From NCBI RefSeq assembly GCF_002109495.1, contig NZ_LVJN01000015.1, positions 186,001 to 250,000 of the forward strand: a DNA stretch of 64,000 nucleotides. Reading direction: 5' to 3'. Origin of the DNA: Magnetofaba australis IT-1. Its GTDB lineage: Bacteria > Pseudomonadota > Magnetococcia > Magnetococcales > Magnetococcaceae. The position numbers were made by a program, and so were the translations under genes. Positions 26,724-35,455 of this stretch are shown piece after piece (the stretch's first letter is position 1; every line of letters starts with the position of its first letter). The notes under the pieces were generated by a model that saw only the letters and a list, made by a program, of their open reading frames with translations, did no database searches and had not been told where the DNA came from.

Positions 26724-27463
26724 GCTTCATCGCCCGTATTCGATGGCGGTTGCGCCAATTCCGCGTGGCGGTGGATCTGTGCGTTGATGCGGTTGACCAC
26801 CTCTGCGCCCCGCACGTTACAAAATCCGGCGGCATCCAGCTTGAACAGAGAGACCTTGTGCGGACAATCCAAAGGCGTTTCATCGCCCCTTGAATCCAGG
26901 AACTCGAGGGTTTCCTTGGCGCCATAACAGGCGCATCGGTAGGAAAGCCCCACTTTGCTTCTCAATGGCCGGGGTCGAAACAGGGCGTCGAATTTCTCGT
27001 TATGCAGCAGGATCTTTCCCCACAGGGTCATTTTCCGGGAGATTTGGGAATCCATGCGAAAATGAAAGCTGATGGCGTGGGTGATGGGGGCGTGTTCATT
27101 CACGTAATAACGAATTTCATCAATCCAGGCAAAGCCCATATTCCGCCAAGGAATCTCCAGTCCGGCGAAGGGGATGGTCAGGTGCGATTGGGAGAGGATC
27201 AGGATGGGCTTTCGATGGCGGCGTGCGGCTTTGACCAACAGCCATGTCAGCAGAATGAAACCCGCCGCCAGCCCCAACTCTTCGGCGCTCAGAAAGTCGG
27301 GGAAGGTTCTGGGCGAGGGGTCGTGCAGGAGAAAGGCGAAGAGGAGGAACAGCGGCAGGATCATGGTGATGAGGGCGGCCGCGGCGCCGGGGCCGAGCGG
27401 ACAGCTGTGGTAGGCGATAGGGGCCTGAATCTCTTCGCCTGTATCGGGAAAAGGGGTGTCCAC
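26720..27463 (-). CDS. One-module membrane protein of the clustered unknown family (member 5)
   Basis: The 247-residue protein has one module: two membrane spans (about 32-55 and 65-85), LTIPFAGLEIPWRNMGFAWI, a beta-rich stretch and the C-terminal helix GAEVVNRINAQIHRHAELA. The GTG at 27463 has GGGAGG five bases upstream and is preferred over the ATG at 27493. The gene overlaps member 4 by four bases and follows member 6 by about 80 bp, forming an operon 28.3-25.2 kb. A decayed partial copy of this gene lies at 24965-25150. Confidence 0.7.
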   Translation of the reverse strand: MDTPFPDTGEEIQAPIAYHSCPLGPGAAAALITMILPLFLLFAFLLHDPSPRTFPDFLSAEELGLAAGFILLTWLLVKAARRHRKPILILSQSHLTIPFAGLEIPWRNMGFAWIDEIRYYVNEHAPITHAISFHFRMDSQISRKMTLWGKILLHNEKFDALFRPRPLRSKVGLSYRCACYGAKETLEFLDSRGDETPLDCPHKVSLFKLDAAGFCNVRGAEVVNRINAQIHRHAELAQPPSNTGDEA

Positions 27464-27544
27464 GTTTGCCTCCCAACATGCATGCGGCATCATGCGCTTC
27501 CGCCTGCGCGCAGCATGGAAAAAGCGTCTGCGAAGGGTTCTGGC

Positions 27545-28279
27545 TTATCGGATGGTCGGGCCTTTATCCGCTTGAGAAAACATCGGTTTTGGAAATGGTG
27601 ATGAACGGTTTCCGCCATGGCTGGCGATCTGGCCATTCAACAGCGTTAACAGTTGATCCAGATTCATCTCGCCTGGGATTTCGCCGGGCAGCCAGATCAG
27701 CCAGTAATCGGGCGAATTATCCAGTTCAGCATACAGATTATAAAGGTCTGTTGGGTGATCGCCTACCCCTGAGTTTACAGTGAGTCTTCCTTCGCTAAGG
27801 GATTGGTATTTGGCCCAGTGGGCCAAAATAGCCTTGTATTTGCTCTTGGAAAAGAGATGGTTGATGGTGAGGAAGGCGCGCCCCAGACCGCTGAATGTAT
27901 TTGGAATGTCGGCTTTATGAATAAAGAAAACGATGCTCGGTTTTTTGTACATAAACGTCGGGAAACAGGGCCCCATCACTCTCCAGGGCGCTCGCATTCC
28001 CATGAAAGCCGTTGCTACGCCGTTATTGTCAATATTCAGCATGCCATACTTCTTAAAAAACAGACACTTAACAGAAATCATGAGTAGAATGGGCAGGGCA
28101 ATGAGTATCAGATAGTACACAATCTCCAGCATAACCGCCTTTGCGGGATTGCTCCCGGAGTACCACCCCGTGCCAGCGTAGAGGAACGCTGCGCACGCAA
28201 AGCATACCCCAAAAAGTCCCAGTATGTTTGCCCAGGAGAGCGGGTTGGATATGGGCGAGGCCAGGGGGGAGCTTTTCAT
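27545..28279 (-). CDS. One-module membrane protein of the clustered unknown family (member 6)
   Basis: The 244-residue protein is the most divergent member: two membrane spans (about 15-35 and 50-70), then LNIDNNGVATAFMGMRAPWR with VMGPCF in place of the usual PWxxLGxAW, and a C-terminal helix LDQLLTLLNGQIASHGG. I chose the ATG at 28279 (CAGGATG upstream); a TTG at 28339 overlapping the polA stop is an alternative that would couple it to polA. Base use is slightly more AT-rich than in the neighbours. Confidence 0.62.
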   Translation of the reverse strand: MKSSPLASPISNPLSWANILGLFGVCFACAAFLYAGTGWYSGSNPAKAVMLEIVYYLILIALPILLMISVKCLFFKKYGMLNIDNNGVATAFMGMRAPWRVMGPCFPTFMYKKPSIVFFIHKADIPNTFSGLGRAFLTINHLFSKSKYKAILAHWAKYQSLSEGRLTVNSGVGDHPTDLYNLYAELDNSPDYWLIWLPGEIPGEMNLDQLLTLLNGQIASHGGNRSSPFPKPMFSQADKGPTIR

Positions 28280-28335
28280 GTTGAACGCATCCTGTGGTGT
28301 TTCATCCGTCCCATCATGCTGTTTCAATACTGAGC

Positions 28336-31140
28336 TCAATGCGCCTCGGCCCAGTTGGGGCCGGTTCCCATATCCACCACCAGCGGCACGGAAAGATGGA
28401 ACGCCCCCTCCATGGCGGCGCGCACCACCGGCTTGACCTGCGCCAATTCGCTGTTGGGAACCTCCAGCACCAGTTCGTCGTGCACCTGCAGGATCATGCG
28501 GCTTTTGAAGCCGCCGTCGCGCAGGGCGCGGGAGAGGCGAATCATGGCCAGTTTGATCAGGTCCGCCGCCGAGCCCTGCAACGGCGCGTTGATGGCGGTG
28601 CGCTCGGCGAACTCGCGGGCGTTGCGATTGCTGGCGTTGATATCGCGAATGGGGCAGCGCCGCCCGCCCAGGGTGGTGACGTAGCCCAGGTCGCGCGCCT
28701 GCTGGATGGCGCGGTCCATCTGCTGGCGCACGCCGTCGTAACGGGCGAAGTAGAGGTCCATGTAGGCGCGCGCCTCGTCATTGCTCACCCCCAGCCGCTT
28801 GGCCAGACCGAACGGGCTCATGCCGTAGACCAGACCGAAATTGATGGTTTTGGCCTTGCGGCGGGCGTCGGCGTCCACCGCATCCGGCGAGCCGCCGAAC
28901 AGCTCGGCGGCGGTGGCCGAGTGGATGTCCAGACCGTCGGCAAAGGCCTGTTTCAAGCGCGGCACATCGCCCATGTGGGCCAGCAGACGCAGTTCGATCT
29001 GGCTGTAGTCGGCGGCCAGCAGCACATGGTCGGGCGGGGCGACGAAGGCGGTGCGGATGGCGCGTCCCGCCTCGGTGCGGATGGGGATGTTCTGCAGATT
29101 GGGGTCGGAGCTGGAGAGCCGTCCGGTGAGCGCCACCGCCTGGTTATAGCTGGTGTGCACGCGGCCATCATCGGGGTTGATCAACCCTTGCAGCGCATCG
29201 GTATAGGTGGATTGCAGCTTGGTGATTTGGCGATACTCCAATAGCTGTTCGGCGATGCGGTAGCCGCGCTGCTCCGGGCTGTCGGCTTCGCCGCTGGCCT
29301 TGTCGGCCAGCTTCTCCAGCACCGTCACATCGGTGGAGAAGCCGGTTTTGGTGCGCTTGCCGCCCTTGATGCCCAGGGTGTCGAACAGCAGCTTGCCCAG
29401 TTGTTGGGTGGAGTTGAGATTGAACTCTTCACCGGCCAGTTGGAAGATGGCGGCGGAGAGCTCCTGCCTGCGCGCGGTGAACGCATCCGACATCTTCGCC
29501 AGGGCGGGTTTGTCGATGAGCGCGCCCACCCGCTCCATCTCCGCCAGCACCGCCATCACCGGCAGTTCGATATCGCGATAGAGGCGGGTGAGATCCTCCT
29601 CCCGTTTGACCAGCGGGTCGAGCTTTTCGCACAGGCTCCAGGCGATCTCGGCGTCTTCGCAGGCGTAGGGGACCGCCTGCTCCAGCAGCACTTGATCGAA
29701 GGTGATCTGCTTCTTGCCGGTTCCGCACACTTCTTTAAAGGAGATGGTGGTGCGGCCCAGCTCCTCTAAGGCCAGGGCGTCCAGACTGTGGCCCCGGGTG
29801 GCTCCATAGAGGGTGAAGGAGAGCAGCAGGGAGTCGCGGGTGACGCCGCGCATGTCGATGCCGTAGCGGCGGAAAATCTGCCAATCATATTTGAGATTCT
29901 GTCCGCACTTGCCGATGGCCGGGTTCTCCAGAATCGGCTTGAGCGCCGCCAGCGTCGCGTCCCGATCCAGCTGCTCCTCCACCAGCAGCGGGTTGTGGCC
30001 CAGCGGCAGATACCACGCCTGCTTGGGCGCCCAGGCGATGGAGATCCCCACCAGATCGGCGCGGGTGGTGTCCAGACTGGTGGTTTCGGTGTCGATGGCG
30101 AACTCGCGCCGCTGTCCCAGTTGCCGCAGGAATTCGTCGAACCCCTCTTGGGTGGTGATGGCGTGATACTCCGCCTCGCGCGCTTGCGGATCCTCGATCT
30201 CGGCGGCCTGCTCCGGGTCGGTGGGGACGACAAGCGGAACCGGGCTCTCATCGTCGGCGGCGCGCTGGGCGGCCAACTGCTGAGTCTTGCGCGCTAAAGA
30301 GGTGAACTCCATCTCCGTATAGAACGCCGCCAGCGTATGCAGATCCGGTTCGCGCAGCGGCGACTGCTCCAGCAGATCGACATTCACCGGCGCATGGATG
30401 TCGATGGTGGCCATCTTCTTGGAGTGGCGCGCAATGTCGGCATTATCCAGCAACGCCTGCCGCCGTTTGGGTTGCTTGATGCTCCCCGCGTTGGCCAGCA
30501 GCCGCTCCATGTCGCCATACTCTTTGAGCAACTGTGCGGCGGTCTTGGCGCCGATGCCCGGCACGCCAGGGATGTTGTCCGAGGCGTCCCCGGCCAATCC
30601 CAGCAGGTCGGGAATCCGCTCCGGTCCTACCCCCCAGGTCTCCATCACATCCTCGGGGTCGTACCACTTCTCCTTGCCGCCGTCGAACATCTGCACCTTC
30701 GACGACACCAGCTGCATCAAGTCCTTGTCGCCGCTGACCACCACCACCTGCCAGTCCCGCTCCACCCCCAGCCGCGCCAACGAGCCGATGACGTCGTCGG
30801 CTTCGTAGCCGGGCATCTCGATGCGCGGAATGTTGTAGCAGTCCACCAGCCGTTGAATGCCGGGAATCTGCGCGCGCAGTTCGTCGGGCATGGGCTTGCG
30901 GTGCGCCTTGTAGTTCTCGTCCATCTCGTGGCGGAAGGTGGGGCCCTTGGCGTCGAACACCATCACCAGATGGGTCGGGCGCGCCTCCACCACCACTTTC
31001 CTCAGCATCTTGTCGAAGCCGAAGATGGCGTTGGTGGGAAACCCGTCGCGGCGCGAGAGGTTGCGCACGCCGTAAAAGGCGCGATACAGATAGCCGGAGC
31101 CATCCACCAGAAACAGTCGGGGGGTGTCGGTCGTAGTCAT
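28336..31140 (-). CDS. polA: DNA polymerase I
   Basis: The 934-residue enzyme has the three Pol I parts. The 5' nuclease is at about 1-290 (LVDGSGYLYRAFYG, VFDAKGPTFRH, GYEADDVIG, GDKDLMQL, GIGAKTAAQLL). The 3'-5' exonuclease at about 340-515 keeps Asp and Glu in IDTETTSLD and YACEDAEI, so proofreading should be active. The polymerase at about 545-934 has motif A DYSQIELRLL near 709, motif B RRKAKTINFGLVYG and motif C QVHDELVLEVP near 888. The open frame continues upstream through a hairpin element; MTTTDTPRLFLVDG at 31140 is the family-type start. A DUF2782 gene lies divergently next to it. Confidence 0.97.
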   Translation of the reverse strand: MTTTDTPRLFLVDGSGYLYRAFYGVRNLSRRDGFPTNAIFGFDKMLRKVVVEARPTHLVMVFDAKGPTFRHEMDENYKAHRKPMPDELRAQIPGIQRLVDCYNIPRIEMPGYEADDVIGSLARLGVERDWQVVVVSGDKDLMQLVSSKVQMFDGGKEKWYDPEDVMETWGVGPERIPDLLGLAGDASDNIPGVPGIGAKTAAQLLKEYGDMERLLANAGSIKQPKRRQALLDNADIARHSKKMATIDIHAPVNVDLLEQSPLREPDLHTLAAFYTEMEFTSLARKTQQLAAQRAADDESPVPLVVPTDPEQAAEIEDPQAREAEYHAITTQEGFDEFLRQLGQRREFAIDTETTSLDTTRADLVGISIAWAPKQAWYLPLGHNPLLVEEQLDRDATLAALKPILENPAIGKCGQNLKYDWQIFRRYGIDMRGVTRDSLLLSFTLYGATRGHSLDALALEELGRTTISFKEVCGTGKKQITFDQVLLEQAVPYACEDAEIAWSLCEKLDPLVKREEDLTRLYRDIELPVMAVLAEMERVGALIDKPALAKMSDAFTARRQELSAAIFQLAGEEFNLNSTQQLGKLLFDTLGIKGGKRTKTGFSTDVTVLEKLADKASGEADSPEQRGYRIAEQLLEYRQITKLQSTYTDALQGLINPDDGRVHTSYNQAVALTGRLSSSDPNLQNIPIRTEAGRAIRTAFVAPPDHVLLAADYSQIELRLLAHMGDVPRLKQAFADGLDIHSATAAELFGGSPDAVDADARRKAKTINFGLVYGMSPFGLAKRLGVSNDEARAYMDLYFARYDGVRQQMDRAIQQARDLGYVTTLGGRRCPIRDINASNRNAREFAERTAINAPLQGSAADLIKLAMIRLSRALRDGGFKSRMILQVHDELVLEVPNSELAQVKPVVRAAMEGAFHLSVPLVVDMGTGPNWAEAH

Positions 31141-31230
31141 CCCGTGAGCATAAACCGGGGTGTGTGACGGGGGAAGGGCGCTCAACGGCCCAATTCGGAC
31201 TATGGGGGAGCAAAAATTGGAAAACATTAA

Positions 31231-31353
31231 GATGTTGAGGGCTGCGCCCTCAAACTCCCCTGAAAGACCAAACCTTGGGGCTCTGCCCCAAACCCCGCTG
31301 GGGGCGCGGCCCCCAGACCCCGGAAAAGTTGGCCATAAATGTCCAACTTTTCC
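31231..31353 (-). repeat. Modular hairpin element (HE-7)
   Basis: It starts GATGTTGAGGGC/GCCCTCAA, then has a TTGGGGC/GCCCCAA hairpin and TGGGGGC/GCCCCCA. It ends in a different hairpin, GGAAAAGTTGG/CCAACTTTTCC, in place of the CCGCCGAC module and the GTCACGCAAAC edge. It lies between polA and the DUF2782 gene and reaches to within ten codons of the latter's signal peptide. Confidence 0.75.
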
Positions 31354-31363
31354 ACCTGTCCAG

Positions 31364-31753
31364 TTGGTTGCCTCCATCGGCTTGATTGCGTCTCTGTTGG
31401 CGCATGCTCCCAACGCAATGGCGCAAGAAGCTGCGCCTCGCGTGTTTCAGCCGCCCGCGCGCGGCATGCTCACCGCCCAGTTCCGCGAAGACCTCAGCAC
31501 CGAAGTCCCCGGCGCCGAATTGGTCATTCGCAGCTTCGAAAACAGCCACGGCGTGCGCCAGAAAGAGTACTGGATGCGCGGCAATCTGTTTCAGATCCAC
31601 GTCGAACCGCCCCTGGAGCCGCCCTATGAGCTGCTGGACCAGGATGGCGACGGCCAGTTCGAAACCCGCCTGACCGGCGGCGCGGCGCGCTTCGTGGTGC
31701 CCCAATGGGCGCTGCGCCATCAGGGCGCCTCAGAGACCGGAGAGCATCCATGA
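31364..31753 (+). CDS. DUF2782 family periplasmic protein
   Basis: The body matches DUF2782: AELVIRSFENSHGVRQKEYW, then GNLFQIHVEP, PPYELLDQDGDGQFE and FVVPQWALR. The N-terminal LVASIGLIASLLAHAPNAMA looks like a signal-peptide core with an AMA cleavage site, but the positively charged start is missing because a hairpin element abuts it. I gave TTG at 31364 as a provisional start; the frame is open back to 31160 through the repeat, with an ATG at 31232. DUF2782 genes commonly neighbour polA in proteobacteria. The function is unknown. The stop overlaps the next start (ATGA). Confidence 0.7.
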   Translation: MVASIGLIASLLAHAPNAMAQEAAPRVFQPPARGMLTAQFREDLSTEVPGAELVIRSFENSHGVRQKEYWMRGNLFQIHVEPPLEPPYELLDQDGDGQFETRLTGGAARFVVPQWALRHQGASETGEHP

Positions 31754-32010
31754 GCCAATACATCCTGCGCAACGCCGTGCATGGGACCGAGACCACGGTG
31801 GAGTCGGCGGACGGAACCTTGCCGTTCAAGGCCGCGCGCAAATTGTGGAAAAACCTGTGCGGGGTGAAGAACTGCGACTGCACGCAGAATCCCCTATTCA
31901 ACACCGAGCCCATCGTCGACGCCGAGGGGCAGGTCTATGTGGTGGAGTTCCTCAGTTCACGCGGGGAGATTGCGGGGTTCCGGTTGGTCATAGCAGATAG
32001 CGGGAAATAA
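31750..32010 (+). CDS. Small protein of unknown function
   Basis: The 86-residue protein begins MSQYILRNAVHGTETTVES and has two paired cysteines in LCGVKNCDCTQNPLF. The start overlaps the DUF2782 stop by ATGA, so the two genes are coupled. There is no signal peptide. The short beta-rich ends (GQVYVVEFLSSRGE, GFRLVIAD) suggest a small fold around a possible metal-binding C-x4-C-x-C cluster. I do not recognise the family. Confidence 0.65.
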   Translation: MSQYILRNAVHGTETTVESADGTLPFKAARKLWKNLCGVKNCDCTQNPLFNTEPIVDAEGQVYVVEFLSSRGEIAGFRLVIADSGK

Positions 32011-32022
32011 GGCGCCATGCGA

Positions 32023-32715
32023 TTATATTGATTCATGCAATCCGTGGCGAACACCGCCAAAATAATCGAATTTCCGATCAATGAATTGATAAAACCGGGT
32101 GTCGTTGCGTTCATATTTTCTAAAAATGGCATAAGCAATTAAATCGGCCAGTTGGATTAACCGTGTCGCCTGTGAATCCACAAATACGGGAACCTCCGCC
32201 ATATTGCGCAGATTGCCCCAAGTATGTCCGCTGGTTTTAAACTCCCTGGCCAGAGCCTGGATCGGCGCTTCCTTCTTTTCATGTTTGTCGAAGATGACCA
32301 ACCCCCGTTGCGCTTGCGAAAAGTATTTGTACTGGCGGGCGAGGAAGTGATCAAATCGCGAAATGATTTGCTCGAAGGTGTGACGCACTGGATCGTCTGG
32401 GGATATGGCTGTTTTGTTCACAACGGATGCGAAAACTCTGTAGTGAACGCCATCAATCAGTTTCAACGCATCCTCGATGGCCGCAATTCGATCTGCATGG
32501 GGAATTTTTCTCCAGATCCCCTTTCCAGTCATCATGGGTGAGCCATGGAGTTCGACGCTGCTGAGATTTTGAGGGTCAAAACGTATGGCGATCTTATCCA
32601 TCTCTTCTGAGAGCCAATGCGCTTTTCGTTCAAATATTGAAAACCCAGCAAGAATAAAATGATTTTGCTGAGGGTCGCCGGGAGAACCTGATTCATCAGC
32701 ATAGAGAAGATACAT
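32023..32715 (-). CDS. DUF3800 domain protein
   Basis: The 230-residue protein begins MYLLYADESGSPGD, the DUF3800 opening with the conserved Asp-Glu, followed by FILAGFSIFE, a central EKKEAPIQALAREF region and a C-terminal VDSQATRLIQLADLIAYAIFR segment with the second conserved acidic residue. The fold is RNase H-like. DUF3800 proteins are frequent in defence and mobile regions, but no activity is established here. The frame is open back to 32895; the inner ATG was chosen because the upstream part is not family-like. It is convergent with the small gene at 31750. Confidence 0.85.
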   Translation of the reverse strand: MYLLYADESGSPGDPQQNHFILAGFSIFERKAHWLSEEMDKIAIRFDPQNLSSVELHGSPMMTGKGIWRKIPHADRIAAIEDALKLIDGVHYRVFASVVNKTAISPDDPVRHTFEQIISRFDHFLARQYKYFSQAQRGLVIFDKHEKKEAPIQALAREFKTSGHTWGNLRNMAEVPVFVDSQATRLIQLADLIAYAIFRKYERNDTRFYQFIDRKFDYFGGVRHGLHESI

Positions 32716-33024
32716 GTAACAGGTCGTTCCAGTTTCTAGGTAAAATGAGTATGCAGTGGGGATATCCAGAAGGCAAAAAAAAGGCGGCGGAAAGAGGCAT
32801 CGCTCAACGGACCACAGACAAAGGCAGCCCGCCAACGCGCATGGCGTTGTTTCCCACCGCAGACCTACTCTATTGAAATTGTTCTGCTCTATCAAGATTA
32901 ATCGGCTTGGGGAATAATAAAGGGAGAGTTGGTGTGTGGTAGAGGATAACCTAATTTATAATGAGGCTTCGATTGTTTTGGAGGGAGAGGGCGCGCCACC
33001 GTCTGGCGCGCCCGTTTTCCAGAA
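32716..33024. other. Intergenic gap
   Basis: The 309-bp stretch lies downstream of the AraC-type gene and upstream of the DUF3800 gene, both on the minus strand. I see no gene. A GC-rich imperfect hairpin (TGGCGCGCCC type, about 32993-33012) lies near the end of the AraC-type gene and may be its terminator. Confidence 0.4.
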
Positions 33025-33897
33025 TCACCCCTTCAGGGGCAAAAGAATATCGGTGATCAGCTCATGCTCCGCCACGTCCGGGACCAGATTGATGTAGTGG
33101 AAGAAGAGCGGAAAGTCGCGCAGCTCTTCGCCACTCTCGGGCAACCACTCACGGAACAGCGGATAGATGCTCTCCGCCAGGCGGTCGTGTGAGCCCAGAT
33201 GGCGCACCACGGCGCAGCGGCCTTCGCTGATCTCGCCATTGGTCACGCCCTGGGGGTTGCCCTCGGGGATGGGCTGGGTCACCTCGCCGCAGATGTCGAA
33301 ACGGAACGCCTCCGGTTCGGTGACGTCGGGGTCGCTGAAGGCGATGCCGAAGGTGCGGCTGGCGCGCACCGGCGACAGGCCCGTCTCCTGGCGCCACTGA
33401 ATAAACAGTCGCGCCGAATCATTGACCAGCTCCGGCGCGCCGTGGTGTTGCAACACGGCCACGCGGGTGGCGGGGAAATTCACAATCTTCACATCCATCG
33501 GTTCTCTCCTGATGCGGGGCGGCGGCGTGATGCGTTCGCGCCAGGGCCGCCATTGAGGGTTGCGTCGGAATTGTGAAGGGGATTGGCCAAAGGCCTGACG
33601 AAACGCGCGGGCAAACGCCTCCGGGCTGTCGAACCCCACATCCAGGGCGATGTCGATCACCCGCTCCTGGCCAAACGCCAGCCGGTCGCAGGCGTGTTTG
33701 AGCCGCAGTTGCCGCACGTAAGCGATGACGCTCATGCCGCAATAGTGCGAAAACTGGCGATGGAAGTGGAATTTGGAGAAGTTCGCCACACGGCTCAACC
33801 GCTCCAGGTCCAGCGGCTCGTCCAGATGCCGTTCGATGTGGTCGAACACCCGTTCAAATCGTTTGGCGTAGGCCGCCGCTTGCGTCTCGGTCATCAC
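33025..33897 (-). CDS. AraC-family regulator with GyrI-like effector domain
   Basis: The 290-residue protein has an N-terminal pair of AraC helix-turn-helix motifs (LERLSRVANFSKFHFHRQFS and IDIALDVGFDSPEAFARAFR, residues about 20-110) and a C-terminal GyrI/SbmC-like domain (about 135-290; VKIVNFPATRVAVLQHHG, FGIAFSDPD). This order is that of the Rob/SoxS-like regulators with a small-molecule binding domain (BmrR-type). Such proteins usually sense cationic or lipophilic toxins. No target operon is adjacent. The start is one of two ATG codons. Confidence 0.9.
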   Translation of the reverse strand: MMTETQAAAYAKRFERVFDHIERHLDEPLDLERLSRVANFSKFHFHRQFSHYCGMSVIAYVRQLRLKHACDRLAFGQERVIDIALDVGFDSPEAFARAFRQAFGQSPSQFRRNPQWRPWRERITPPPRIRREPMDVKIVNFPATRVAVLQHHGAPELVNDSARLFIQWRQETGLSPVRASRTFGIAFSDPDVTEPEAFRFDICGEVTQPIPEGNPQGVTNGEISEGRCAVVRHLGSHDRLAESIYPLFREWLPESGEELRDFPLFFHYINLVPDVAEHELITDILLPLKG

Positions 33898-33970
33898 CGC
33901 TCCCTTCTCAATCCGGCGTCCACTCTAACCGGATCGAATATCTGCATCCTGACCGATCTTGCTCTGTTGC

Positions 33971-34276
33971 CATGCAAAACCAAAACGGCGCGGAACAGCC
34001 AATGTTTGCGTGCCATAGGGTGGGATTGCGCTGACTATTGGCCGCTTGCATCCAGAATGACACAAATCCAAAGCGCTCAATGTTTGCGTGACGTAGGTTC
34101 AGCTTGCGCTGACTATGGGACAAATTTCCAACGGAAATTTGTCGGGATTCTTAAGGGTCGCAGACCCTTAAGCGGGTATGGGCGGAGCCCATGGTTTGGA
34201 TTTTGACCTTGGGCGCTCGAGGGCGTAGCCCTCGATATCTTCCAGCGCCCATATGTGCACTTTTGAATGCTAGCGA
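33971..34276 (+). repeat. Modular hairpin element, long copy with doubled edge (HE-8)
   Basis: Two copies of the AATGTTTGCGTG edge (about 34000 and 34080) are followed by GCTTGCGCTGACTAT. Then come ACAAATTTCC/GGAAATTTGT, CTTAAGGGTC/GACCCTTAAG, ATGGGC/GCCCAT and the terminal CTCGAGGGC/GCCCTCGATATC hairpin. The edge CAGCGCCCATATGTGCACT and TTTGAATGCTAGCGAC is shared with the copy at 40.5 kb. This is the empty site used to define the IS1111 ends. Confidence 0.85.
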
Positions 34277-34283
34277 CTATATT

Positions 34284-34440
34284 AGCCGCCGACTGGTCGG
34301 TGGCGGGGTTTGGGGGCTACGATCCCAGCGGCCACAGGCGAAGCCGTATCTCACAAACTGGGCGGAGCCCCAAGGTTTGGTATTTGGGAGCTCGAGGGCA
34401 AAGCCCTCGATATCTTCCATCGCCAAAATCGCCACTGTCC
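34284..34440 (+). repeat. Modular hairpin element, partial (HE-9)
   Basis: Immediately after HE-8 a second copy begins at CCGCCGAC/GTCGGTGG and has GGCCACAGGCGAAGCCGTATC, a GGGCGGAGCCC hairpin and the terminal GAGGGCAAAGCCCTCGATATC hairpin. The AATGTTTGCGTG edge is missing. The two copies are in the same orientation. Confidence 0.8.
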
Positions 34441-34468
34441 AATTTTGAATCCAACTGAGTACAGAACA

Positions 34469-34507
34469 AAGAAAGCCGCGCCATGCGGGAGGCATGACGC
34501 GGCTTAA
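34469..34507 (-). terminator. Terminator-like hairpin after the Tudor-like gene
   Basis: On the minus strand AAGCCGCG..CATGC pairs with GCATG.CGCGGCTT around a CTCCC loop, followed by TCTTTG. The stem is about 14 bp with one mismatch. Confidence 0.7.
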
Positions 34508-34543
34508 ATGAGCCTGCTGCGCTGCTGCGGGGAGAGCGCGGGC

Positions 34544-35455
34544 CTACTGCGAGCGGCACACCCCCAGCGGAACCTGTTGGCTGCCGCCCTGGTGATAATG
34601 CACCAATAAGGTGCGCGACCCTGCCGAGCCCACGGTGGCGTCGGCGTAGCGGCCATTGAGTTTGCACTGCACCAGCGAGCCTTTGCGCCAGTCGATGCGT
34701 TTGACGCCGCCGGGGCCCACTTTAAGCGAGTCGCCGTCATCGAAGGCCAGCGCATAGGTGGAGCCATTGGTGGCGCGGATGCGCGCCGGATACCAGTAGC
34801 CGTTGGTCCACTTGCCCAGACAGCGATCCCCCGCGCCCAGCATGGAACGGGCGTAGTTGGGCGGCGCGCTGGGCAGACCGTAACCGCCCACGCGGGTTTC
34901 GCTGGGCTGAACCTGCGCCGGGGCGGCGCGGCGCGTGGGGCGGCTGGCGACGGCGGCTTTGGCGGAGTCGGAGCGGCAGTAGCGGGTGGTGGTGGTCTCC
35001 TGGTCGCCATCGTCGTAGCGGATGCGCATCTTGTCGCCGCTGATGCGGGCGATGACGCCGTTATAATAGGTCCCGCCCTGTTGCCACTTGCACTGCACCC
35101 GGGTTCCGGCGCTCCACGAGAAGGGGGCGATCTGATTGGCTCCCACCACCAGCGTATCGCCGTCGTCAAACAGCAGGTGATACCCCTCCGTAGTCACCGC
35201 GCGGATGCGCGCCGAGTGCCACTTGCCATTGGTCCACTGCCCCAGAATGTGTTCGCCGGGGGCATAGGTCACCGTGCCCATGGCGCGCCGATCATCCCGA
35301 TCATCGGCGCCGTCGGCCAATTCATTGGCCAAGCCTTGGAACAGCCCGCCGATGGCCTTGCCCAGCTCATCACCCACATCCTGCGCTTGGGCGGGGACGG
35401 CGAAAAGCAGAGTCAGGGCCAGAGTCGGGAGAAGAGTGAGGCGGAGATTCGTCAT
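34544..35455 (-). CDS. Secreted protein with Tudor-like repeats
   Basis: The 303-residue protein has a signal peptide (LTLLFAVPAQAQ, cleavage near 25) and then four similar units: GQWTNGKWHSARIRAV..LLFDDGDT, CKWQQGGTYYNGVIARI..IRYDDGDQ, GKWTNGYWYPARIRAT..LAFDDGDS and a degenerate CKLNGRYADATV..VHYHQG. The 'W-x-x-A-x-I..F-D-D-G-D' pattern is that of Tudor/agenet-like beta barrels. Such folds usually read methylated peptides in eukaryotes; in a secreted bacterial protein the role is unknown. Units lie near 65-110, 115-160, 208-250 and 255-300, joined by an Arg/Pro-rich linker at about 165-205. The ATG at 35455 is the clear start. Confidence 0.7.
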   Translation of the reverse strand: MTNLRLTLLPTLALTLLFAVPAQAQDVGDELGKAIGGLFQGLANELADGADDRDDRRAMGTVTYAPGEHILGQWTNGKWHSARIRAVTTEGYHLLFDDGDTLVVGANQIAPFSWSAGTRVQCKWQQGGTYYNGVIARISGDKMRIRYDDGDQETTTTRYCRSDSAKAAVASRPTRRAAPAQVQPSETRVGGYGLPSAPPNYARSMLGAGDRCLGKWTNGYWYPARIRATNGSTYALAFDDGDSLKVGPGGVKRIDWRKGSLVQCKLNGRYADATVGSAGSRTLLVHYHQGGSQQVPLGVCRSQ

